This document shows positions 39,103-48,397 of a DNA stretch of 64,000 nt, piece by piece. Every line of letters begins with the position of its first letter. The stretch's first letter is position 1. Location: the NCBI RefSeq assembly GCF_006539525.1, contig NZ_BJNE01000004.1:180876-244875 (forward strand). The letters run 5' to 3'. The notes below the pieces were generated by a model, which ran no database searches, was not told the origin of the DNA, and saw nothing but the letters and a program-made list of their open reading frames with translations. The translations under genes and the position numbers were made by a program. The stretch comes from Glutamicibacter nicotianae. GTDB lineage: Bacteria; Actinomycetota; Actinomycetes; Actinomycetales; Micrococcaceae.

Positions 39103-39741
39103 GTGAGCGAGCAAGTACCGAACGAGGTTCCGGGTGCGCGGAAGCGCGGGCGCCCCAAGGGCAGCACCACCGGGACAACCAAGGCGGCCATCCTCAGGGC
39201 CGCCTCCAAGGAATTTTCCCATGCCGGATACGAGGCAGCCAGCCTCCGTTCGGTAGCGCGCCGAGCCGGGGTGGATCCTGCGCTGGTGCACCACTACTTC
39301 AAGGACAAGGACGACCTGTTCGTCCAGACCATGCACATCCCCGTCAATCCAGGGGAAATCATTGCCCAGGCCGCCACGGCGCCGTTGGAGCAGATGGGCG
39401 AGGCGCTGGTTCGCGCGTTGCTCACCACCTGGCGCAAGCCCGCCTTCCGCACGGCGGCAACGGCCATGATCCGGGGACTAATTTCCAGCAGCAGCGCGAC
39501 GAAGATCCTCCGCCCCTTCCTGCAGAAGGAGATCTTCTCGCGCTTGGGTTCGCGTTTACCCGAAGATAGCGCCGAACCCCGGGTGGCCCTGGTGGCCAGC
39601 CAGATTATCGGGCTCATTGTCGCGCGCTACATCATTGACTTGGAGCCTTTGGCCTCCATGGATGACGAGCAGGTGATCGAGCTGGTAGCTCCCACTATCC
39701 AGCGCTACCTCACCGGTGAATTGCCTGCGCTGGACCATTGA
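39103..39741 (+). CDS. TetR-family transcriptional regulator of the ABC exporter
   Basis: 212 residues from GTG or the nearby start. A basic AT-hook-like N-terminus (ARKRGRPKGSTTG) precedes the TetR helix-turn-helix (AILRAASKEFSHAGYEAASLRSVARRAGVDPALVHHYFKDKDDLF). A DUF-type C-terminal ligand domain follows. It sits directly upstream of an ABC ATPase/permease pair and ends 35 bases before the ATPase ATG, so it probably represses that exporter and itself. Confidence 0.9.
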   Translation: MSEQVPNEVPGARKRGRPKGSTTGTTKAAILRAASKEFSHAGYEAASLRSVARRAGVDPALVHHYFKDKDDLFVQTMHIPVNPGEIIAQAATAPLEQMGEALVRALLTTWRKPAFRTAATAMIRGLISSSSATKILRPFLQKEIFSRLGSRLPEDSAEPRVALVASQIIGLIVARYIIDLEPLASMDDEQVIELVAPTIQRYLTGELPALDH

Positions 39742-39776
39742 CATACCGCTGGCGGGGGTCTCTAATTCATTATGTG

Positions 39777-40558
<782 letters not shown>

Positions 40559-40562
<4 letters not shown>

Positions 40563-41284
40563 AACGCACACTCGCCACCACCGGGCGGGTCTTGGCCCAG
40601 ATGCGCCACGACCCGCGGACCATCGCGTTGATGCTCATCGTGCCCAGCCTGCTGATCGGCCTGATCGCCTGGATCTTCACCGACACCCCGGCCTTCAGCC
40701 GCATCGGTCCGGCCATGATCGCGTTGTTCCCCTTCGTGGTGATGTTCCTGGTCACCAGCATCGCCACCCTGCGCGAGCGGCGCAGCGGCACCCTCGAGCG
40801 CCTGCTGAGCATGCCGCTGGCCAAGGGCGAGTTCATCTTCGGCTATGCGCTGGCCTTTACCCTGGTCGCGATTTTCCAAACCATGATCGCTGTCAACTTC
40901 GCCATCTGGGTTTGCGGCCTGGAAATCGAGGGCAGCTTCTGGCTGCTGTTTGCCGTGGCAGCCCTCGACGCGCTGCTGGGAATCAGTCTCGGGTTGATGG
41001 CCAGCGCCTTCGCGCGCACCGAATTCCAAGTAGTCCAGTTCATGCCTGCACTGGTCATCCCGCAGTTCCTGCTGGCCGGCATCATCCTGCCCCGCGAGCA
41101 GCTGCCCGGAGTGCTGGAAGCCATTGGAGACTGGCTTCCACTGTCCCACGCCATCGACGCCCTCTCAGATGTCGCGGCGGGAACAGTGGATTCCGCGACG
41201 GCAGGCAGCATGCTGGTCATCGCCTCCTGGATCACCGCAGCGCTGCTGGTCGGCTCGCTGACACTGCGCCGCAGGACCGCATAG
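40559..41284 (+). CDS. ABC-2 type permease
   Basis: 241 residues with six membrane segments. The ABC-2 pattern is visible: an N-terminal TM (RTIALMLIVPSLLIGLIAWIF), the LRERRSGTLERLLSMPLAKGEF coupling region, and the PALVIPQFLLAGIILPREQLP motif near the C-terminus. With the ATPase before it, this makes a DrrAB-like exporter controlled by the upstream TetR protein. Confidence 0.92.
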
Positions 41285-41624
41285 GACTTATTGGCACCGG
41301 CGAGCGCAAATCCGAGCGCAATAGAGTCCCACTAGTTCCGACCGCATCTCTGATGAGCTGCCTATTTTGAGTTTTCCAGTGCCGAGGCGATCGCCTGCCA
41401 CGTGAATTCGCCAGCTCACGACAACTTCGCATTGTCCGGCGCTCAGTCGTCGCAACAGGGCCAAGAGCCCGTCGTGGATATGGGGATTCATGGCGGATTT
41501 CGCGCGATGTTCCAGGCGAAGACCATAGCTGGCCAAACACTAAGGGTGTTAAATCACCACGGGCCGGGCTGCCATTGTTGGGGCAAGCCCGGCCCGCCGC
41601 CGGAAATCAGGGGAAACTCGCTGG
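41285..41624. other. Intergenic region between exporter and pyrE
   Basis: 340 bases. The right end holds the pyrE terminator (41561-41595). The rest has only short open frames without family-like sequence or ribosome sites; I see nothing recognisable. Confidence 0.6.
41561..41595 (-). terminator. Terminator of pyrE
   Basis: A 10-bp GC stem (41561-41570 with 41586-41595), 30 bases after the pyrE stop. Confidence 0.7.
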
Positions 41625-42182
41625 CTACAGGCCCAGCTCGTCCTTGCCGTAGGCGAACAGGTAGGGGACGCCGGCTTCTTCTTCGATGCGTTCCTTGGCT
41701 CCGGTGTCGCGGTCAACGATCACCGCCACGGCAATGACGTTGCCGCCTGCCTTGCGCACACCTTCTACAGCGGTCAGCGCGGAGCCGCCAGTGGTGGAAG
41801 TATCTTCAAGCACGATGACATCGCGGCCTTCAACGCTTGGCCCCTCAACCTGGCGGCCCATGCCGTAGGACTTCTGCGCCTTGCGGACCACGAATGCATC
41901 GATGGCGCGCTGCTTGGCACGTGCGGTGTGCATGATGGCGGTGCCTACCGGGTCAGCGCCCATGGTCAGGCCGCCGACATTGGTGAATTCCAGCTTGGCC
42001 TCGTCCAGCAGGTCAAGCATGACTTCGCCAACGAGTCCGGATGCTTCCTGATGCAGGGTGACACGGCGCAGATCGATGTAGTAATCGGCTTCCTTGCCCG
42101 AGGACAAGGTGACCTTGCCGCGCACAATGGCTAGTTCTTGGATCAGTTCTTTTAGTCGCTCACGCGCGCTGGTTTCGCTCAT
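41625..42182 (-). CDS. pyrE: Orotate phosphoribosyltransferase
   Basis: 185 residues from the ATG at 42182, after GAGGG. It makes orotidine monophosphate from orotate and PRPP in pyrimidine synthesis. KVTLSSGKEADYYIDLRRVTL is the N-terminal hood. The PRPP loop VIVLEDTSTTGGSAL and the RKAQKSYGMGRQVEG flexible catalytic loop are intact. Longer upstream reading is antisense to the following gene and was not used. Confidence 0.96.
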   Translation of the reverse strand: MSETSARERLKELIQELAIVRGKVTLSSGKEADYYIDLRRVTLHQEASGLVGEVMLDLLDEAKLEFTNVGGLTMGADPVGTAIMHTARAKQRAIDAFVVRKAQKSYGMGRQVEGPSVEGRDVIVLEDTSTTGGSALTAVEGVRKAGGNVIAVAVIVDRDTGAKERIEEEAGVPYLFAYGKDELGL

Positions 42183-42221
42183 ACCCTCGATTCTAGTCGG
42201 CATCATGGCTAGGCTGATTTC

Positions 42222-42659
42222 ATGAACGCAAAACGCCCCTTGGGTTACTGGTTGAAATTGGTGGATTCGCTGATTGACGAGCAGTTTGCAGCGACTCTGG
42301 AAGAACACGGTGTGACGCGCAGGCAATGGCAGGTGCTCAACCTGCTGGAGCAGCAGCCTGCCACCGAGGCGCAGCTGGACGCCGGGCTTTCCCCATTCTT
42401 CGCTTCCCCGGATGAACCGCAATCATTGCGGGAACACCTTGCCGAGCTGATCGAATCAGGTTGGGTTACGGCAGTGAACGGCGAATATTCCATCACCGAG
42501 CGTGGGCACACTTCGCTGCTCAAGCTCAGCGAGCTGGTGGAGAAGATCCGCACCCAGTTCGGCCAGGACCTGGATGGTTCCGAATATGACGCTGTGGTTG
42601 AAACCCTGGAGAAGATCGCCCGGAACCTAGGCTGGGATCCCGACCGGGAATCAGCATAG
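42222..42659 (+). CDS. MarR-like winged-helix protein
   Basis: 145 residues. A predicted winged helix ([30 protein letters not shown]...[34 protein letters not shown]) fits MarR-type DNA binding, with flanking dimerisation helices. It diverges from pyrE with 39 bases between start codons, so both promoters overlap. The regulatory target is unknown. Confidence 0.75.
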   Translation: MNAKRPLGYWLKLVDSLIDEQFAATLEEHGVTRRQWQVLNLLEQQPATEAQLDAGLSPFFASPDEPQSLREHLAELIESGWVTAVNGEYSITERGHTSLLKLSELVEKIRTQFGQDLDGSEYDAVVETLEKIARNLGWDPDRESA

Positions 42660-42751
42660 CCCCGCCGGGATTTGTTGAGAACAGATTAACTTTCGTTCCC
42701 AGCCGGTGCAGCGGTACCGCACGGCGATGGCTCATGCCTAGGATTAGAAGC

Positions 42752-43576
42752 ATGCGTGAACTGCAAGCAAAGATCATTGAAGAGCTGGGCGTGCGCCCGG
42801 AAATCGACCCGGCCGGCGAGATCCGCCGGCGCATCGACTTCCTCAAGGACTATCTGTCCGCCACCGGTGCGAAGGGATTCGTGCTGGGTATTTCCGGCGG
42901 CATCGATTCGACTCTGGCTGGTCGTCTGGCCCAGCTGGCAGTTGAAGAGGTGCGAGATGTTGGCGGCGAGGCCCGCTTCGTGTCGGTGCGCCTGCCGCAT
43001 GGCGTGCAGAAGGATGCTGCCGATGCTCAAGCCGCCATGGATTTCGTGGCTGCCGACGAGCAGTTCGAGGTGAACATCCAGAAGCCGGTCGCTGCCTTCG
43101 ACGAGGCCCTGGCTGATGCAGGGCACCCGGCGCTGAGCGATTTCAACCGCGGCAACCTCAAGGCCCGCTCCCGAATGCTGATGCAGTATGCCATGGCCGG
43201 GGACCGCGGGATGCTGGTCCTGGGCACTGACCACGCGGCCGAGTCGGTCACCGGCTTCTTCACCAAGTTCGGCGACGGTGCAGCGGATCTGTTGCCCTTG
43301 GCCGGGCTGAACAAGCGCCAGAACCAGGCGCTGCTGCGCGAGCTGCAGGCCCCTGAGCTGCTGTGGGCCAAGGAGCCGACCGCGGATCTGCTGGATGGCC
43401 AGCCCCTGCGCGCAGATGAAGACGAGCTCGGCCTGACCTATCCGCAGATTGACGATTACCTCGAGGGCCGAGAGATCGATCCGTCCGCTGCCGAAGCCAT
43501 CGAGCGGCGCTTCCTGGGATCACGGCATAAGCGCACCGTGCCTGCCACCTACTGGGACAAGTGGTGGCGCGCCTAG
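42752..43576 (+). CDS. nadE: NH3-dependent NAD+ synthetase
   Basis: 274 residues from the ATG at 42752. It amidates nicotinic acid adenine dinucleotide using ammonia. The ATP-pyrophosphatase loop [10 protein letters not shown] spans 48-57. [34 protein letters not shown] and the C-terminal [13 protein letters not shown] are hallmark segments. There is no glutaminase domain, so it uses free ammonia like E. coli NadE. Confidence 0.96.
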   Translation: MRELQAKIIEELGVRPEIDPAGEIRRRIDFLKDYLSATGAKGFVLGISGGIDSTLAGRLAQLAVEEVRDVGGEARFVSVRLPHGVQKDAADAQAAMDFVAADEQFEVNIQKPVAAFDEALADAGHPALSDFNRGNLKARSRMLMQYAMAGDRGMLVLGTDHAAESVTGFFTKFGDGAADLLPLAGLNKRQNQALLRELQAPELLWAKEPTADLLDGQPLRADEDELGLTYPQIDDYLEGREIDPSAAEAIERRFLGSRHKRTVPATYWDKWWRA

Positions 43577-43579
43577 CAG

Positions 43580-43879
43580 TTATCCCAATCCGGTAATTTC
43601 CTTCAGCGCCTGGACATGTTGCGCAAAGGCCTCTTGCCCGGACGAAGTCAGCTTCGCCCAGGTGCGGGGCCTTTTGCCCACGTACCCCTTCTTGATCTGC
43701 ACGTACCCTCCGGCCTCCAGTGCGCTCAAATGCCGCGACAGCACCGAATCCGAAATGCCGATGGCTTCCTTCAAGGATTTGAAGTCAGCTTCGTCTACTG
43801 CTTGCAGGGAACCCATTAGCGAAAGCCGCACCGGGTTGGAGAAATCATCATTGAGCCGTTCACGGGCATGGGAACTCAC
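43580..43879 (-). CDS. Small winged-helix regulator (HTH_34-like)
   Basis: 99 residues from a GTG at 43879 that overlaps the upstream stop (GTGA). One winged helix fills the protein: NPVRLSLMGSLQAVDEADFKSLKEAIGISDSVLSRHLSALEAGGYVQIKKGYVGKRPRTWAKLTSSG. This is the compact ArsR/MarR-like type seen with membrane proteins. It is last in a three-gene operon whose promoter has a 45-bp palindrome, so it is likely the autoregulator. Confidence 0.82.
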   Translation of the reverse strand: MSSHARERLNDDFSNPVRLSLMGSLQAVDEADFKSLKEAIGISDSVLSRHLSALEAGGYVQIKKGYVGKRPRTWAKLTSSGQEAFAQHVQALKEITGLG

Positions 43880-44316
43880 TTGCGCACCATCGCAATTCCG
43901 GTCAGCGACAACGGTGCGGCAACGATGATCCAGATCAACGCGATGACGCCCCAGCCCATGGATCCGGCTCCGAGCAACGCAACAGCCACCGCATAAAGCA
44001 CCATGCTGATAGTGAATCCCCGGAGGTACATTTTTGAATGCCCGCGCGGCAGCGAGCGGTAGAGCTTCCCGTAGGCCAAGGAAATAGCCATGACGGCGAT
44101 GGCAAACAAAACCATGATGACGATGAAGCCGGTGAAATTCTCGTCGGGGCGATAGAGCTGCAGCAGCGCCGCCAGCCCGCCCATGAGGACCCCCAGAATG
44201 ATGCAATAGGTGCCCAGCAATTTGGCACCGTATCCGGCAGCCCGCTGCATTCCCTGTTGCGCCATCCCCAGGGCGGCGAGTTGCTCTTCGGGAGTCATTT
44301 CCTTGTCGGGGCTCAT
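43876..44316 (-). CDS. Membrane protein of the winged-helix operon
   Basis: 146 residues with four hydrophobic segments: about 29-50, 60-80, 98-118 and 122-142. A short soluble N-terminus (SPDKEMTPEEQLAALGMAQQG) precedes them. I do not recognise a functional motif. The start overlaps the stop of the small upstream membrane gene (ATGA) and the stop overlaps the regulator start, indicating a tightly coupled operon. Confidence 0.78.
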   Translation of the reverse strand: MSPDKEMTPEEQLAALGMAQQGMQRAAGYGAKLLGTYCIILGVLMGGLAALLQLYRPDENFTGFIVIMVLFAIAVMAISLAYGKLYRSLPRGHSKMYLRGFTISMVLYAVAVALLGAGSMGWGVIALIWIIVAAPLSLTGIAMVRK

Positions 44317-44516
44317 TTGATGGCCGCCTTGCGGGCCTTCTGCTGACGCTGGGCATGGATGGAAGTCATGGTCATGCAAAGGGCCACGAAGAAGCCCATG
44401 CCGATGAAGAGCAGCGAGTTGTTGCCCGTGGCATAGGCGGTCATGGCCATTGCCGCGAAGGCCAGGCCTGCCGAAACGATGATGACGGTGTACCAAGTGC
44501 TGAATGGAATCTTCAT
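44313..44516 (-). CDS. Small two-helix membrane protein
   Basis: 67 residues from the ATG at 44516, after AGGAGCAGGG. Two hydrophobic helices (about 8-28 and 33-53) and a basic tail (HAQRQQKARKAAIK) are all that is visible. First gene of the three-gene operon. Function unknown; it may partner the 146-residue membrane protein. Confidence 0.75.
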   Translation of the reverse strand: MKIPFSTWYTVIIVSAGLAFAAMAMTAYATGNNSLLFIGMGFFVALCMTMTSIHAQRQQKARKAAIK

Positions 44517-44553
44517 TGCCCTGCTCCTTTGACTTCGATCTTCCTTGTTCCTT

Positions 44554-44598
44554 AACCATAACAAGTGCTTTCCATTTTGGAAAGTACTTGTTATGGTT
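44554..44598 (-). promoter_or_regulatory. 45-bp near-perfect palindrome at the winged-helix operon promoter
   Basis: Two 21-base arms (44554-44574 and 44578-44598) match at 20 positions around a 3-base centre, 38 bases before the operon's first ATG. On the minus strand TTTCCA and TATGGT with a 17-base spacer inside the palindrome could be the promoter. There is no T-run, so a terminator for the upstream acyl-CoA dehydrogenase gene is less likely than an operator. Confidence 0.65.
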
Positions 44599-44632
44599 TG
44601 GCAAGAAAAATCTTGAAGGACGCTGGAGCCGG

Positions 44633-45775
44633 CTACACGAAGGCGCTCACTCCGGTCAGCGCGCGCCCGACGATCAGCGAGTTGATCTCATAGGTGCCTT
44701 CATAGGTATGGAGAATTTCGACATCGCAGAAGACCTTGGCCATTTCGAAATCGCTCACCACGCCATTGCCGCCAAGCATCGCCCGGCCCAACGCGGCCGA
44801 CTCCCTTGCCAGGCGGGTGGCAGTCGACTTCGCCATGGCAGCATCCTCCATGCGCAGTTTTCCACGCTCTTGCTTGCGGGCAATCTCGCACATCATGGAG
44901 AGGCAGGCGCCCAGATTGCCTGCGATTTCGGCCAGCGGCTGCTGGATCAGCTGGAAGGCGGCCAACGGCTTGCCGAACTGCTGGCGCTGCGTGGCGTAGG
45001 CCTTGCAGATGTCGAGCGTGGCCATCATCGCGCCGGCAGCCTGCCATCCCACCCAAGCGCGCGATTGCATCAGCAGCTGGTTTGCGGCGGCGAAGCTGGT
45101 GGCCCCGGGCAACTTGTTCGCTACTGGAATCCGCACATTCTCCAGCCGGATATCCGCATTCTGCATGCCGCGCAGCCCGATCTTGTTCTCGATCTTGGTG
45201 GCGCTGTATCCAGGGCGGTCCGATTCAACGAGGTACGCTCCGATCTGCGCAGTCTCCTCGTCCTTGGCCCAGACCAGCGCGAAATCGCTCAGCGTACCCA
45301 TGCCGATCCAGCGCTTGGCGCCGTTGATGACGTATTCGTCCCCGCCGCGGTGCGCGGTGGCGCCTATGCCTCCGGCGATATCCGATCCATGCTCCGGTTC
45401 GGTCAGCGCAAATGCGCCGAAGGCTTCAAACCCGGCGAGCTTGTCCTGCCACCGCGCCCGCTGCTGCTCCGACCCCAGTTCGTGGATCATCCCAAGCACC
45501 AGTTCGTTATGGATGCCGACCACTGATGAGGTTGAAATATCGGCCCGGGCGAGTTCTGCATGGATCAGCCCGCGCAGCAGATGAGAGCTGTCCTCCAGCT
45601 GCAAACCACCCAGCCCCAATTCGGCCAGCTTGCCGATCAGCTCGGCGGGAAATTCTTCGCGGTTCCAGTAGCCAATCGACTGGCGGCGCACCTCGCGCTG
45701 CGCCACCTGGCTGATTTCACGCAGCCGCTGCCGTTCGGCTTCCTCCAGTTGTCCGGTCATATTCAAGAGGTCCAT
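44633..45775 (-). CDS. Acyl-CoA dehydrogenase (glutaryl-CoA dehydrogenase-like)
   Basis: 380 residues from the ATG at 45775. FAD enzyme of the ACAD fold: FALTEPEHGSDI and the substrate/FAD loop KRWIGMGTLSDFALVWA are present. The catalytic glutamate lies in ILHTYEGTYEINSLIVGRALTG, which resembles the YEGTHDI segment of glutaryl-CoA dehydrogenases more than the LEG-type of short-chain enzymes. The exact acyl substrate is uncertain. It diverges from a MarR gene with a shared palindrome between them. Confidence 0.9.
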   Translation of the reverse strand: MDLLNMTGQLEEAERQRLREISQVAQREVRRQSIGYWNREEFPAELIGKLAELGLGGLQLEDSSHLLRGLIHAELARADISTSSVVGIHNELVLGMIHELGSEQQRARWQDKLAGFEAFGAFALTEPEHGSDIAGGIGATAHRGGDEYVINGAKRWIGMGTLSDFALVWAKDEETAQIGAYLVESDRPGYSATKIENKIGLRGMQNADIRLENVRIPVANKLPGATSFAAANQLLMQSRAWVGWQAAGAMMATLDICKAYATQRQQFGKPLAAFQLIQQPLAEIAGNLGACLSMMCEIARKQERGKLRMEDAAMAKSTATRLARESAALGRAMLGGNGVVSDFEMAKVFCDVEILHTYEGTYEINSLIVGRALTGVSAFV

Positions 45776-45801
45776 CTGGGGATTCCTTCCAAACCATAGG
45801 A

Positions 45802-45823
45802 AGTCCAAGTATATTGTTGGACT
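45802..45823. promoter_or_regulatory. Candidate MarR operator between acyl-CoA dehydrogenase and MarR genes
   Basis: A perfect inverted repeat, AGTCCAA (45802-45808) and TTGGACT (45817-45823), with an 8-base centre that contains TATATT, a plausible -10 box for the MarR gene. It lies in the 73-base divergent gap. Confidence 0.65.
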
Positions 45824-45848
45824 AAGTCTTCTTTTGGGGGGTATGCAA

Positions 45849-46352
45849 ATGACTTCTCCGCTGCCACGCGATCCAATCGCGCAAGCCAGGGAACAGTGGA
45901 TTTCCCATGGGTGGTCAGCCGAGGCCGATTCCATGGCCGCGATTACCGCGGTGATGCGCACCGCATCGATCTACTTGCAGCGGGCCGACGCCATCCTCAA
46001 GCCTCACGGACTGACGTTTGCGCGATTCGAAGTGCTCGCCCTGCTCGGCTTCTCGAAGCGCGGTTCCCTGCCCATGAGCCAGGCCAGCCAGCTGCTGCAG
46101 GTTCACGCAACCAGCCTGACCAATTCGGTAGACCGGCTGGAAGCCACCGGCTTGGTGCGGCGCATCCCGCACCCAACCGATGGCCGCACCCGGCTATTGG
46201 AGCTCACGACCGCAGGCCAGCAGGTGCTGCCCGCGGCCCGTGACGACCTGAACGAAAAGCTCTTCGCCCGAAGCAATCTTTCGGGCACCGACGCAACCGA
46301 AATCTTCGAAATCCTGGCCCGCTTCCGCAAGGCCTCCGGGGACTTCCTATAG
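45849..46352 (+). CDS. MarR-family transcriptional regulator
   Basis: 167 residues from the ATG at 45849, 7 bases after a G-run; 45843 is an alternative. The winged helix includes LTFARFEVLALLGFSKRGSLPMSQASQLLQVHATSLTNSVDRLEATGLVRRIPHPTDGRTRLLELT. It is convergent with the mmsB gene (stops overlap by 6 bases) and divergent from the acyl-CoA dehydrogenase. It probably senses an acyl-CoA or fatty or aromatic acid and controls that divergent gene. Confidence 0.9.
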   Translation: MTSPLPRDPIAQAREQWISHGWSAEADSMAAITAVMRTASIYLQRADAILKPHGLTFARFEVLALLGFSKRGSLPMSQASQLLQVHATSLTNSVDRLEATGLVRRIPHPTDGRTRLLELTTAGQQVLPAARDDLNEKLFARSNLSGTDATEIFEILARFRKASGDFL

Positions 46353-47243
46353 CGAGCCGTCGCGGATCGCGTTGATGATCCCGGAGAAGTCGGTGCCCGC
46401 ATTGCCTTCATCGCTGAATTTGCGGTACAGCGCCGCGGCAAGGGAGCCGAGCTGGGCATCGGTCGTCGTATGCTCCAGCGCACTGGCTGCCAGGCCCAGG
46501 TCCTTGGCCATCAATGCGGCGGCGAATCCCGGCTGGTAGTCGCGATTGGCAGGAGAGGCTGGCACCGGCCCAGGTACAGGGCAATTGGTCGTCACCGACC
46601 AGCACTGTCCCGAGGCCGAGGAAATGACATCGAACAGCGCCTGGTGCTCCAGGCCCAGCCGTTCTCCGAGCACGAACGCCTCGGCAGCGCCAATCATCGA
46701 GATGCCCAGCAGCATGTTGTTGCAGACCTTGGCGGCCTGTCCGGCGCCGTATCCGCCGCAATGCACGATGCGCTTGCCCATATGCTCAAGCACACCGGTG
46801 ATCTCCTCGAGATCCTCGGACTGCGCACCGAGCATGAAGGTCAGGGTCCCCGCTTCCGCCCCGACGACGCCTCCGGAAACCGGGGCATCGGCGCTGCGAT
46901 GCCCCGCGTCAACCGCAAGCTGCGCCGCTTCACGGGCCTGTGCTACATCGATGGTGGAGCACTCCAGGAAGAGCGTATTGGGCTTGGCGCTCTCCAGCAG
47001 GTATTCACGGTAGGCATCGAGCACGTGCTTGCCCGAGGGGAACATGGTGATGACGATATCGACATCGGTGGCCGCCTCTGCGCCTGTTGCCACGGTGGCT
47101 ATGCCTGCTTCTGCGGCCGCCTGCACCGCGGCAGGAACCACATCGAAGCCCTTGATCCGGTAGCCGGCTTTGTGCAGGTTAATGGCCATGGGCAGTCCCA
47201 TATGGCCCATGCCGAGGAATCCGATAACTGGTTTGACGCTCAT
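46347..47243 (-). CDS. mmsB: 3-hydroxyisobutyrate dehydrogenase
   Basis: 298 residues. It oxidises 3-hydroxyisobutyrate to methylmalonate semialdehyde in valine breakdown. The Rossmann start GFLGMGHMGLPMAINLHKAGY, the substrate motif DAPVSGGVVGAEAGTLTFMLG, and the catalytic lysine in GAGQAAKVCNNMLLG are present. Its start overlaps the stop of the upstream hydrolase gene by 4 bases, giving two successive valine-pathway steps. Confidence 0.94.
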   Translation of the reverse strand: MSVKPVIGFLGMGHMGLPMAINLHKAGYRIKGFDVVPAAVQAAAEAGIATVATGAEAATDVDIVITMFPSGKHVLDAYREYLLESAKPNTLFLECSTIDVAQAREAAQLAVDAGHRSADAPVSGGVVGAEAGTLTFMLGAQSEDLEEITGVLEHMGKRIVHCGGYGAGQAAKVCNNMLLGISMIGAAEAFVLGERLGLEHQALFDVISSASGQCWSVTTNCPVPGPVPASPANRDYQPGFAAALMAKDLGLAASALEHTTTDAQLGSLAAALYRKFSDEGNAGTDFSGIINAIRDGSL

Positions 47244-48292
47244 GAGTGGCTCTTTTCCTCTAGATCTTCAGCGAGCAGTGCGAAAGTCAGTTCTGCTCCT
47301 GGCAAGGGTGCCAAGTGCCTTTGCGTGCGTTGGGCCGGAGTTTGGCCGGGGACAGTTTCGGTCCATTGCGGATTGCGGTCCTTGTCGACCACTGCGGCGC
47401 GAATGCCCTCGGCGAAATCTGGGTCGTCGAGCCGATGCACGGCGGCCCGGTATTCCCGCTGCAGATCCGTTCTCAAATCGGCTCCAGCCAGGCGAAGGAG
47501 TTCTTCGGCTAGGCGTACCGAGCTTGGGCAGGCAGCGGCCAATGCCTTCAGCGCTTCCTGGGCTTGCGGAGAGTCGTTGCGCTCCAGGGCATGCACTACT
47601 GCTGGGATGCTTTCCTCGCCAAAGGACTGCACCCATTCTTCGTGCAGGAATCCGGGCTTCGGGCTCTGCGCATAGTCGGCCAGCACTGCCGCAGCGGGCT
47701 GGGTTTCCAGCTCGGCGAGCAAGTCAGGGATCTTCTCCTGCGGCACATAGGAGTCGGCCAGGCCCAAGGCGATGGTGTCGGCGGCGCCGAATTTCATTCC
47801 GGTCAGGGCCGCCATGCGTCCGGCGGCATGCGGCGCACGCGCCAGCAAATGCGTTCCACCCACGTCTGGGAAGAATCCGATGCCGACTTCCGGCATGCCG
47901 CACCGGCTGGCTTCAGTAACAATGCGATGACTGCCGTGCGCCGAAATGCCGATGCCGCCGCCAAGGACAATTCCGTCCATGAGCGCAATGTACGGCTTGG
48001 GGTACTCGTCGATCAGGACATTGAGCTGGTATTCAATACGCCAGAAGTCGGCCGAAGCGCCACTGCGGTCCAGGATGTCCCGGTAGATCGCCACGATATC
48101 CCCACCGGCGCACAGGCCGCGCTCCCCAGCGCCCATGACCGCTACTTGGGCGATCTCAGGGTCATTGCGCCATTGAAGCAGGGCGTCGAGGAATTCCCGG
48201 CACATGTCCGTGGTGAGCGCGTTGAGGGCCTTGGGCCGGTTCAGCGTTATGAGTCCCAGGTGCCCCCGGCGTTCGGTCAGAATCTCAGGCAA
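47240..48292 (-). CDS. 3-hydroxyisobutyryl-CoA hydrolase (enoyl-CoA hydratase family)
   Basis: 350 residues from a TTG at 48292, 6 bases after AAGGAG. Crotonase fold with oxyanion-hole segments GLCAGGDIVAIY and MDGIVLGGGIGISAHG. The catalytic Glu/Asp region GMPEVGIGFFPDVGGT and the extra C-terminal domain are typical of HIBYL-CoA hydrolases, which are longer than enoyl-CoA hydratases. It frees 3-hydroxyisobutyrate for the coupled mmsB product. Confidence 0.92.
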   Translation of the reverse strand: MPEILTERRGHLGLITLNRPKALNALTTDMCREFLDALLQWRNDPEIAQVAVMGAGERGLCAGGDIVAIYRDILDRSGASADFWRIEYQLNVLIDEYPKPYIALMDGIVLGGGIGISAHGSHRIVTEASRCGMPEVGIGFFPDVGGTHLLARAPHAAGRMAALTGMKFGAADTIALGLADSYVPQEKIPDLLAELETQPAAAVLADYAQSPKPGFLHEEWVQSFGEESIPAVVHALERNDSPQAQEALKALAAACPSSVRLAEELLRLAGADLRTDLQREYRAAVHRLDDPDFAEGIRAAVVDKDRNPQWTETVPGQTPAQRTQRHLAPLPGAELTFALLAEDLEEKSHS

Positions 48293-48397
48293 CAGACTCT
48301 CCTTTGAGTGATTGAGGTCACCTACTGGTGTCGAATATACTCGGACTTCCAACTAAATTGAAGTGGCACAGGACAGCAAACTTGATAGGTTGAACTA

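Noticed and set aside
41288..41536. 82-residue minus-strand frame between the exporter and pyrE
   Set aside because: No ribosome site, no family resemblance, and overlapping open frames of equal quality on both strands.
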